From Austropuccinia psidii (taxonomy: Eukaryota; Basidiomycota; Pucciniomycetes; Pucciniales; Sphaerophragmiaceae): 64,000 nucleotides of DNA. Made by a program: the position numbers and the translations under genes. The stretch lies in assembly GCA_023105745.1 (NCBI GenBank), contig JALGQZ010000019.1, positions 4,340,001 through 4,404,000 on the forward strand. Direction: 5' to 3'. Position 1 is the stretch's first letter. Each line of letters begins with the position of its first letter. Positions 56,401-64,000 of this stretch are shown here, one piece after another. Below the pieces are notes generated by a model. That model was not told the origin of the DNA and ran no database searches. It saw only the letters and a program-made list of their open reading frames with translations.

Positions 56401-57820
56401 CCAGATAGCTGCATCTTGTCAATGAATGACCATTTTCAAAACAGTAATAGCACTTTAAGGGTGGTCTTGGATACAGTTGTGCTGGAACATAAGGTTGATA
56501 ATTTGCAGGTAAAGGTGCCTGGGTATTTCTTGGTCTGAATGGTTGTGCATTTGGCGCTAAGCCTGATCCTTGTGTATTTGGTTTATCCTTCCAGACCTTC
56601 TTTGATGGATTAACAGCCTCTGATAGTTCTTTCAGCTGGTCCAAAACATCCTTCATTGGGTTCACTTCTTTTGGGGCTTCATTGACATGAGCCTCTTGAG
56701 CTGGTGGATTCTTTATTTTCTTTGTAATATCTTTCATTTGTTTGATAACCTCCTCCCAGCTTTCATCTTCAAATCTGGTTTTCTTTTTGCTTTTGATTTC
56801 ATCTGACTTTGATAATTGTGATTTCCCTTTAATAACTACTGCTGCCTCCAATTCTGCCTCAATATAATTTCTGAGGATATCCATCTCAGGTAAGATATAT
56901 CCTCCATCTCTTGCTTGAACCATGGTCCTGTCTTTGATCATTTCTTTAGTAACACTACTTCTAATTTCTGGTGATAAAGAATCAAAGACATCTTCATGAT
57001 AATCATTCTCCTTTTTGATATACCCATACTTCAGCAGATATTTTGAAATTATGTCATATTCCCCAATGAACTTTCTGTATTGGGACAAACTTTTGACTCC
57101 TCCTTCCTGTTGAGTTTGATTAAATAGTCTTGTTAATGAATCTTTTCTGTGTCTTCTTTCTGGTTCCACCTTTCCCCATTTACTGATCATTTCCTTTTTC
57201 AATTGATCCCAATCCTCCATTTCATATCCTGGCATTCCTTCAATTTCATATCTGATATCCTTATCTTCACTCCAGAATGCTATTTGCATGGCCAAATCCC
57301 TTTCATTGGCTCCTTCAATTGATGCTATCCTTTCAGCTCTTTTGATAAAATCCTCAACATCACTCCCATCAAAGTTGAGGTTATAATCTTTTGCCTTTAT
57401 TTTAACAATCTTTCTTATAGGTATTGTAACTCTTTCAGGTTGCTGAGTTGGTGTTGTAATATGTACCCTTTTTGCAAATCTTGCAGTTCTTGGCAATGTT
57501 CCTGGTGTGGATGTTGCAAATGTCTTTGGGGTTGGTGATGGTGATGGTTGCTGGGGTCTGAGCATTCTTTCAATAGTTGCATCCCCAGTAGTTTCAGGTG
57601 AGAATTGACTTGATTTTGTCTTCTTTCCATGTCTTCTTGCAGCTCTTTCCATAGCCTTCTGTAATTCTAACCTTTTCTTCTGAAATTCTTCATCATTTTC
57701 TAAATAAGAAAAATCCTCTTCTTCACTTTCTTCCTGACCTAATTCTTCAATTCTTGACTGCTCTTTTTCCAATTCCTCCTCCAAGGTTAGAGCCTTCTTT
57801 GAGGATGATGATTCCTCCAT
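53477..57820 (-). CDS. Gag-protease polyprotein of element V
   Basis: An intact frame of 1447 codons. Order: an acidic N-terminal region, a Ser/Thr/Pro-rich part, the Gag/capsid domain (about 130-340; LNFDGSDVEDFIKRAERIA, FWSEDKDIRYEIEG), a zinc knuckle CYYCFENGHSLTRC (about 455-470, intact CCHC), a long charged linker, an aspartic protease with ALVDTGSELNIITEDAA (about 768) and VLGRPFLADNNIRLDF (about 840), a second charged region, and a C-terminal domain (about 1295-1440) also found in the 228-residue ORF. Typical Gag proteins are far shorter. Placing protease at the end of Gag and not in Pol is uncommon. It would form particles and mature itself. The ATG at 57820 is 152 bp after the LTR. 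Confidence 0.9.
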   Translation of the reverse strand: MEESSSSKKALTLEEELEKEQSRIEELGQEESEEEDFSYLENDEEFQKKRLELQKAMERAARRHGKKTKSSQFSPETTGDATIERMLRPQQPSPSPTPKTFATSTPGTLPRTARFAKRVHITTPTQQPERVTIPIRKIVKIKAKDYNLNFDGSDVEDFIKRAERIASIEGANERDLAMQIAFWSEDKDIRYEIEGMPGYEMEDWDQLKKEMISKWGKVEPERRHRKDSLTRLFNQTQQEGGVKSLSQYRKFIGEYDIISKYLLKYGYIKKENDYHEDVFDSLSPEIRSSVTKEMIKDRTMVQARDGGYILPEMDILRNYIEAELEAAVVIKGKSQLSKSDEIKSKKKTRFEDESWEEVIKQMKDITKKIKNPPAQEAHVNEAPKEVNPMKDVLDQLKELSEAVNPSKKVWKDKPNTQGSGLAPNAQPFRPRNTQAPLPANYQPYVPAQLYPRPPLKCYYCFENGHSLTRCSYLAEDMEKRIVSRQGLNFLYPNFQRVPSEGTKSPKDLVREFDKEQKEISNKIIDKEKPLARPEDQKIVELKKEEKEVSIAQVEDWGNWEPPTVSSPTEMLETHATLRQTKQRLAKQESQNREDSQSKKPILPGTYHEDEAEEEMKIIVPTKYKDKHTKRDETFEGTESKEKENFEEEGDKLNKRMVHHKTEKKEFIKDKKEFKPKLAIENVIKKILEQKINLTLEEILSVSPTFIHRLQGISLEEKEAIKSVNTLDIKEDVISIKIKDFEKPRLHYACPLGFMQVFVGKEEYPVMALVDTGSELNIITEDAAIKASLPNRKLNMNLRGIGGHTTSLIGLAEFTQVLLPSGEEKEIHFFIAKGAVHTVLGRPFLADNNIRLDFSQKQGEIFSYQEADGRRLCMPICKPHMLGWQTGPPRGMELCSMGKIKDWFSKVKLKEAEDKSKSKIKSIFKSTKNKDYQKIKSMECNLDERLSIMDRGIENESQEEVERDQGVETQEQEQGPSTEALSNQIKSEEPKSLAWYLDKAIKENKEWATFDPKKWEEWINRNLPPSSEYEDYVKNKNPQVNNLSLSPCPDFWKIDDEPENNKSYILKQDEKSNWYMEEVNEAEKKENKIIYKPIDTNGMLYQVLVNGSEIMEGPPIHSRKNLFDIFSKQKYPQDMEIEMKAEMNSDQYCEDSLEDLRNKINDCFKDEEFIKEYNKEESNQTDDFQIHEISQDPPKKKLKHSHAYENLWEAYNNHDSLQEIKPRLSSDSKPEANLIEVEVSPLQKDLMNTILSCDLNPRSPWRIDKDKEMDLDKESFLKYYDEMSYWQLPTPEEEPDFIILPYIEFKDIYFEGPSRIKGGKWLKNLPGYDLSKLDFMELLNEEGIKGNLENQYWEEVFYFDEQTRKALYDGRIWPQEDFNLHNMELLGGNLFWEEYGYLFIHKEEGFIRNWKGNTLEERKKGRKILGEIAKDICVNRILQQKEKGKWVS

Positions 57821-57955
57821 TATATTTGTGATCTAAACAATGATTTAATTTTTAATTTTTTTGATTGATTCTTTTTGATTTTTTTTTTTTTGATTTTTTA
57901 TGATTTTTAAGATTGATAATGTGATCTTATTAATGATACTTGAGATTGGAAAGCC

Positions 57956-57970
57956 ACTGTTGGGACACCA
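57956..57970 (-). other. Primer-binding site of element V
   Basis: On the minus strand TGGTGTCCCAACAGT begins two bases after the 5' LTR. TGG at the start fits pairing with the CCA end of a tRNA. I cannot name the tRNA without a tRNA set. Confidence 0.75.
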
Positions 57971-57972
57971 GA

Positions 57973-60338
57973 TGTGGGAACTCCTTTTGTTGTGGGATAA
58001 ATAATAGGCAGTACCTTGAGGGGGAAATTATTGGTGAGTCTGTTTTGAATTTCAGAATCAGCCAATAACCATGGGTGCTAAGGTGTATTAGCTGCCCCTC
58101 TAATTATACTGAAAAAGATACCCTTTTGATGAGATCACAAATCAATTATTTAGTTTTGTGGCTTTTCAATTAGAGAATTTTCTTCAGCAGTCTCTATCAG
58201 TCTGTCAATAAAAGATCACTATGATAATAATGGTAATAGTTAATATTTTTTTCATAATAATTTAGTTTTGCTTAACTTTCTTGTTATTGATTATAATTCT
58301 TTTTCATTAATTCTTCTAGTATTCCTTCTTTCAATACCTGAGATATTTTAAATAATATGTTTTTTTAAGATCACTATTAATATTAATAATAATCTTGATA
58401 GCTAGCTAATACTTTTAAAGGTGATTTAATAATACTATCAATATAGCTATAATAATTTAAGGGTAAGATAATTCTTTAATGGTTGTTTTGTTTAATATAA
58501 AGGTAAGATATAAATGATATAATAGTAATATAATACTATTAGGATCAATATAAATATAATCCAATATACCTAAAAGGCTTATGATATAAGGTATAAGGGT
58601 AAGATGATATCCCTTCTATAAATAAGGGTTATTGATAAATTAGATAAGATCACTATTGATAATATCTTCCAACACTACTTCAACACTACTACTATAATGG
58701 TAAGATTATTTAAATAATATTAAACTCTTTCATTAATATTATAAATATCTTTCATTAATTAATCATAAATAACACTATAAGATACTGAGCCTTGCTACTG
58801 ATCTTTTTCAATATAAATACTAGATTATCCTACTAGAGAAGGGATGGATTGATCCTCAAGATTATTGTCTGAATCAGAAGCATGGGGGGAAAAACAGGGA
58901 GAGAGGCCCTTTATTTATACCTTTTGGGCCCTCCATAGAGCCTTCCAAAAACAAGGGACTTAGAAAAAATTCCACCTTGAGACATTTTTGCTGGTGGGTA
59001 AATTAAAAATGGTGTCATTTGATCAAGATATTGCACCATATGTTTGGTTGATTGCACCATTCTGAACCTTATTATTGTCAGTGCACAGCCTTGAGACATT
59101 TTTGCTAGTGGTTAAACTTGGAATGGTGTCATTTGTTCAGGATATTGCACCATATGTTTGGTTGATTGCACCATACTTTTTGAATTATACTTATATTTTA
59201 ACTAAACTTTATTCTTATTATGCACAGCCTTGAGACATTTTTGCTGGTGGTTAAATTTGGAATGGTGTCATTTGATACAGATATTGCACCATATGTTTGG
59301 TTGATTGCACCATTTTAAAAACTGTATTCTTATCTCTACTAACCTTATTTTTCTTCTTCACAGCCTTGAGACATTTATGCTGGTGGTTAAATTTGGAATG
59401 GTGTCATTTGTTCAGGATATTGCACCATATGTTTGGTTGATTGCACCATACTTTTTGAATTATACTTATATTTTAACTAAACTTTATTCTTATTATGCAC
59501 AGCCTTGAGACATTTTTGCTGGTGGTTAAATTTGGAATGGTGTCATTTGATACAGATATTGCACCATATGTTTGGTTGATTGCACCATTTTAAAAACTGT
59601 ATTCTTATCTCTACTAACCTTATTTTTCTTCTTCACAGCCTTGAGACATTTATGCTGGTGGTTAAATTTGGAATGGTGTCATTTGATACAGATATTGCAC
59701 CATATGTTTGGTTGATTGCACCATTTTAAATAACTGTATTCCTATCTCTACTAACCTTATTTTTCTTCTTCACAGCCTTGATCTGTATTCAGTTGAGTAT
59801 TTCTTTATGTAAAATTTAATTTGTAAATAATACCTGTAATGTTTGGTTATGGGAGTTTAAGTGGGGATTGAGTAATGTAACACTATGTTAACTTATATGT
59901 AAGTGTTTTTTTTTATGTCAAGACATGTAACACATGATGTTGTAAGAGTAATGGTATCACTTATGTAATATTACACATGTTTATTCATATTGAATATTTA
60001 GACAATCTGCATTATCTTTAAGCATATTCTTGTACCTAGTATAGAGTGTATAGTATCATTTCTCTTCTTTAATCCATGATATCTAGAAAATTATTGACAT
60101 TATGGGGTTGAGGCAATATGTGACTATAGGTAAAATTTGATGTAGATTCCAGTGGAATACTTATTTTTGTTATTTTAATATAATTCTCTTCCTTTTTCTT
60201 GCAATTTTTTACTTTTATCTTTCACTTTTTTATCTTTATTTTCTTTATATATATATATTATTATTATTATTATTGATCAAAGTTTTAGCTTTGAAATTGT
60301 GGATTTGAACCTTGGAAGAACTGGTATGGAATACCACA
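57973..60338 (-). repeat. 5' LTR of element V
   Basis: 2366 bp, nearly identical to 38993-41359, including the tandem-unit array (58975-59777). Its outer end is followed by ACGT, the target-site copy. Confidence 0.95.
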
Positions 60339-60342
60339 ACGT

Positions 60343-60584
60343 GAATAATCAGCTGGGAAGATTTGATCCAATAGAATTTGTGGGCACCCAGATCCTGATG
60401 CAGAAGTGGGGATGTTTGGAAGAGATTTGGGTGCAATGGTTGATTTGAGCTTTTTAATGTGCTGTTTATATTGGAAAGGTGTGAAGGCAACTCCTTGCCT
60501 ATCACCCTCAGGGGAAGAGTGTGTTTGAGTTGAGCAGTGTTGACACATGCATATACGCATTGAGGAATATGGCCGGGTTGTCAT
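60343..60584 (-). pseudogene. TNP2-like transposase, N-terminal part cut off by element V
   Basis: The first 80 or so codons of the TNP2 gene at 35983-38992. They include MRICMCQHCSTQTHSSPEG, with a C-x-C-x2-C pattern that suggests an N-terminal zinc-binding segment, and end at FPADYSR where element V inserted. The ATG at 60582-60584 fits copy 1, although an ATG further inside is possible. The open frame beyond the insertion point into the LTR is accidental. Confidence 0.8.
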
Positions 60585-61544
60585 TGCTGCAGGAATTGGG
60601 AGTACAGTTGGTTTGTGTATAAATATCTATGGTTGATGTGAAAGTGTTTAGGAGTGTTATTAATTGGAAATAAAATTCAGTGACTATTTATGAAGGGGGA
60701 GATGATTTGAGCCAGCTGAGGATTTTATCCCATTTGTAATGGAGCATGAGCTGCAGTGGATAAAGTTTAACATGTCTCATCTGGATGGCGGAATTGGTTA
60801 GGCTTTTAATTGGGTAAAATGCCATGCTGCTCAATGCTCATACATATTCTAGTTTATTTACACATTGTGATAGTGCGGGTTTGACCATTGAGGGGGTTCC
60901 ATTAGTGAAGTGTTACCATTGAATTGAGGGGATTAACATTTAATCCATGTACGCTGGCACGCCATCGTACATGGTTTAAACCTTATTAGAGACATAACTA
61001 TATAACTCTATTACATAAGGGGTTGGAGTGCAGCTAAAGTCTTGGTATTTGGTTTGAGTGCGGCGGGCTTTGAATCAGTTGGAATGTGATTTGGATTGTC
61101 TTGCCTTTCGGGAAAAGGTGATGTCTCTTTTGTGGGTAAATCCTTCATGAATATACCCCTTTACAGATATACAATGTTGTGGAATTTCAATGCATATATG
61201 GGCAGTTTGGATAATTCACAAAATGTGACAATGGGGAGGCATAAATGGTACTGAATATGATTACTTATGAATGATGGGTCCCCTTTGAGATCAAGCAAAT
61301 ATCACATTATATGCTGGTAGGCCGTGCAGGGTGGTTTCCGACAAAAGCGGAGGAGCTCAAGAGGAGGCAGGGAGGATTCTCCTCAAAAGAGTCTTATCCG
61401 ACTTCCACACAACACTTAGTTCCAACTATTCATAGAATTTCTCTATTCTAAATTTGAAAAGATTTCATCTCATATCACTCTATTTTGTCATAATACTGAG
61501 GTGTTTTATCTAGTTAAAAATATTACTGTACTTTTTCGGCCCTT
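60585..61544. other. Divergent promoter region of CACTA copy 2
   Basis: 960 bp between TNP2 and the second gene, collinear with 6185-7149 of copy 1. TATAAATA at 60621-60628 on the + strand reads TATTTATA towards TNP2. I see no gene. Confidence 0.5.
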
Positions 61545-63606
61545 ATGTCATCTTTCAAGTCACATAAATCCCGTTCAGGTTCTGTTCATGACTCAAATAG
61601 TGAATCTAGCATAGAATATGTTCAAACACAGTCACCATTGAGTCCCAACATTCCTCTCACAACCCCTATCGCATCCTCAATGAATGTATCAGGTCTTAAC
61701 ATTGATGTGGGCAATCCAAAGGCTCCAACTTCAAGCACTTGGTCGATCCCAAATATTTTCGTCACTCCAATTCCCCCGAATCCCACTAATACACAAATTC
61801 ATGTGTCTCAGGGGCCAGAAGGCACACCTCAAATCTCCTCACATGCTAATCCCCAATCAAAATTTCCACGTGAGTTCCTCCTTAATCCCGGTCGGAATCC
61901 AGTCGCGTCCCAGGATCCCTTTGGCCAAAGTAAACAGCCAACCCTCAATATTCCATCAGGATCGCAGGTTCATGTGGGTGATGAAAGGCGTGTGGATGGG
62001 GGGCGACGAAAAAGACCTTTGGAAAATGTATCTTGGAGCGGTCTGTTGGAGGGAAATCCAGTATTGACGCTTCATCAAAGTAAGTCATTTGAATTTTGGA
62101 GTAGAAACTTATTCACAATTTGATATGTTTGTTTCATGGGTTAGATATGGCACCTAAAGGCAAGTCAGTCCGATCTCAGGAGCCAATTGAAGATCGTGAG
62201 GATGACCAGTCTTCATTAATGTTTTGATGTGTTAACTGATGATTTGCATAGCAGGGGATGAACTTTATGCGTCTTCACCTCTGGTCCATAAAGAGAAAGT
62301 CACTGGACGTCATCATCCATATGCCTCCAAACCAAGAACGGGTCATGCCAGTACATCAAGAGCAACAATGGTGGATGATGAGGATGAGAACATGTCTCCG
62401 CCTCAAAGTGAAAGAAATGACGAACCAAGGAGGGACAATTTCACAGCGCATGAGCAAGGCACTCAATCAAATAGTGAGTTCACCCATCCTCAGCTGGGCC
62501 TCGCCCAGAGTATGCTTGAACAATCCGAGGTCAGACAGCAAAGGAACCAGGCCCGCAAAGCTCACAATGTGGCGAAACGTGCAAGCCAGAAGGAGCAACA
62601 AAAATGGCTGAAGGCAGAACTTCCAGAGAATGTCCATGGAATGAGATCAGCAGTACACGCACATTGCCTGTTCCTACTCAAAGTTAGGGATAAGGATTTT
62701 TCCTCACTACCAGCACCACCCAGCACAGAAGAGCGTGAAATTGCAATTCAAGTGGCTGGTCATCTCGGTTATGTCCCCGAGGATGTGTTCAATGAGCCAT
62801 CAACACAAGTTCAGTCTCAGGGTTTCCAAAGCTACTGCGAAAATGAGCTCCACAAGCTAGGACTAAAGCGATTCACTTGGGACTGGGAGAGCTCATGGCA
62901 ACATCCGTTCAACGAGCTGATGTCTATGGTGTTTTACCGTACATTCCGTCTTGCACTTGTCAGCACTGAGTATCATCACTACTGTTGGAACAAGGATCAT
63001 AACAACTATGGGGTCGTGGCGGCTTTAATGGAGCGATATTTCACTTATTTGAAAAGAGAATGGAAGTCTATTCAAAAGGATGCGGAGTATTTGGTAAAAA
63101 AGAAGGAGAATCAAAAGCTCGCAAAGATTGTTCAAAGAGTTAGTTACTGTATTTCTTCTTCATTGTGGACCAAGTCTGATGATGATCTACTTGATTATGT
63201 GCAGACCTGTGAGCGCCGTTGTGAATGGTGTGATACGGCTAAATTTCCCATTCTAGCATTACAATTCAATGACCCTTGAGTATGCTCAGATACTGAGGAG
63301 GTACTGGAAAATGGCCGTCAAGTTTACCGCAAAGTGGGATTACGCTGGCGCTCCCAGTTATTTAATGATTTGGTATTGAAAATGGATAGAGACATAGAGT
63401 TTTGTAATCGGATTAAAAAAAAGGGTAAAACAACTATTGATAGATTGCCAGAATTACGATCGACAGATGATGGTGATATTCCGGAAGGCCTATCATTTCA
63501 GGTATTTGATCAAGATTGGCTCAAAGGCTGTAGTAAGATGCAGACTAGCGCCCTCAAGATACTTGACATGCCAGTTATTAGGCCTAATGGTGATGCTCTG
63601 CAATAA
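61545..63606 (+). pseudogene. Second CACTA gene, function unknown, one nonsense codon
   Basis: Exons 61545-62079, 62145-62195 and 62255-63606 are joined by a 65-bp intron (GTAAGT ... TTAG) and a 59-bp intron (GTGAGG ... GCAG), both frame-preserving. The predicted protein is about 645 residues. Its N-terminal third is Ser/Pro/Thr-rich and probably disordered, followed by an acidic/basic middle (KPRTGHASTSRATMVDDEDE), an Arg/Lys/Gln-rich helix (about 62535-62620), and a conserved C-terminal part with FTWDWESSWQHPFNELM and a CERRCEWCDTAKFP cysteine cluster. A TGA at 63277-63279 interrupts it where copy 1 has CAA. The frame stays open to 63604-63606. Genes like this accompany TNP2 in rust CACTA elements as I remember them. 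By analogy it may be an accessory DNA-binding or regulatory protein, but that is a guess. Confidence 0.65.
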
Positions 63607-64000
63607 CTTAGTAATTTGTCACGGTATAGCACTGTGACAAATTAAAATTTTGTGAATTATTTGTGCAGGTGTAATAAAATCTGATTATTATCTCTTAAGG
63701 ATGCAACAACTTGCTAAATATGTTAGAATATAGACAATATGAATTGAAATGTATCACCGTCTCCCTTGCAATAATACTCTATTGCTCATTTTCATTGAGG
63801 AAATATTGAAGAAGTTCGATCCAGCTCATGGTGTTCATAATTGTGGACCTGTGCCAGAGTCAACAGGAGTTATCAACTTTGTCAATCACAAATTATATAA
63901 TATCAGTAAGGCTCACGCAGTTAATGATTTTTTCTTTTCTTGGACCTATTGGTGATTGGAATATGGCATTCCCATAAGGAAGGATTTCAGAATAGTAATA
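63607..64000 (+). other. Possible further exon of the second CACTA gene
   Basis: A segment shared with copy 1 (9300-9600) is open around 63749-63955: NNTLLLIFIEEILKKFDP, AHGVHNCGP, KAHAVNDFFFSWTYW, then a TGA that both copies share, then LEYGIPI. Conservation in both copies suggests coding. I could not fix the splice sites. A perfect 11-bp stem (TAATTTGTCAC/GTGACAAATTA, 63612-63644) lies in the spacer and is absent from copy 1. Confidence 0.4.

Larger units (their letters stand above)
38993..60338 (-). mobile_element. Giant 21.3-kb Ty3/gypsy retrotransposon (element V), apparently intact
   Basis: Two complete LTRs (38993-41359 and 57973-60338) have TG...CA ends (TGTGGGAACTCC ... GGAATACCACA). 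The 4-bp duplication ACGT flanks the element at 38989-38992 and 60339-60342. Removing it restores the TNP2 reading FPADYSRLTQST, as in the paralogous copy FPADYFQLTQST. Order in its own direction: 5' LTR, primer-binding site, Gag-protease ORF, 121-codon ORF, 228-codon ORF, 7-kb AT-rich region, Pol ORF, polypurine tract, 3' LTR. I count about six substitutions and one T-run difference between the LTRs. All main catalytic motifs are present, so it may be active. Confidence 0.95.
35404..64000. mobile_element. CACTA copy 2 (continues past the window), split by element V
   Basis: The left end is CACCGGGGCGAATCTCG, directly followed by a dense block of short repeats, as in the subterminal regions of CACTA elements. 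Inside are TNP2 on the minus strand and the divergent second gene on the plus strand. Element V occupies 38993-60338 within TNP2. The right terminus is outside the window. The element lies in the dead Pol gene of element II, and a 3-bp duplication TAA is possible but needs the far end. Confidence 0.75.

Noticed and set aside
63612..63644. Perfect 11-bp hairpin as a small MITE or transcription terminator
   Set aside because: Too short for a MITE and no target duplication is visible. Factor-independent terminators of this type are not used by fungal Pol II genes.

Overview
The window is fungal and almost entirely made of nested transposable elements. I see no host housekeeping gene, no tRNA or rRNA gene and no CRISPR array. 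Short GT-AG introns, Ty3/gypsy elements with Gag zinc knuckles and GPY/F or chromodomain-like integrase tails, and CACTA-type TNP2 transposases point to a basidiomycete. From memory, the gypsy proteins most resemble families that are very abundant in rust fungi (Pucciniales), especially the myrtle rust Austropuccinia psidii. I could not run a search, so the species is an inference.

Layout. I name the elements I-V plus two CACTA elements. (1) 1-3741: 3' end of a degenerate gypsy element (I, + strand) with a long LTR that carries an internal duplication. (2) 3742-9631: broken CACTA copy 1, with a TNP2 pseudogene on the minus strand and a divergent second gene on the plus strand. (3) 9632-15228 and 34677-35403: degenerate gypsy element II (+ strand), split by element III. 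(4) 15229-34676: gypsy element III (minus strand), itself split inside its reverse transcriptase by (5) 19346-29164: gypsy element IV (minus strand), flanked by the 5-bp duplication ATGAC. (6) 35404 to beyond 64000: CACTA copy 2 inside element II. Its TNP2 gene is split by (7) 38993-60338: a 21.3-kb LTR retrotransposon (V, minus strand) flanked by the 4-bp duplication ACGT. LTR divergence judged by eye rises in the order the nesting requires: V about 0.3%, IV about 1.5%, III about 4%.

Element V is the most interesting object. Both LTRs are complete and almost identical, and all its long reading frames are open, so it may be recent or still active. Gag and protease share one 1447-codon frame. 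Reverse transcriptase, RNase H and integrase share a separate 1047-codon frame that starts 8.8 kb downstream. Between them lie two small unknown ORFs and about 7 kb of extremely AT-rich DNA. One small ORF is a diverged duplicate of the C-terminal domain of the Gag ORF. The AT-rich part holds at least a dozen copies of a short hairpin motif whose stems change in a compensating way, two extra polypurine-tract-like motifs and repeated 14-16 bp palindromes. I know of no described element with this array.

The other elements are disabled. Element II has lost its protease and RT motifs. Element III has lost the RT catalytic box by a small deletion and the first integrase aspartate. Element IV has substitutions in the catalytic residues of RT, RNase H and integrase, plus frameshifts and stops.
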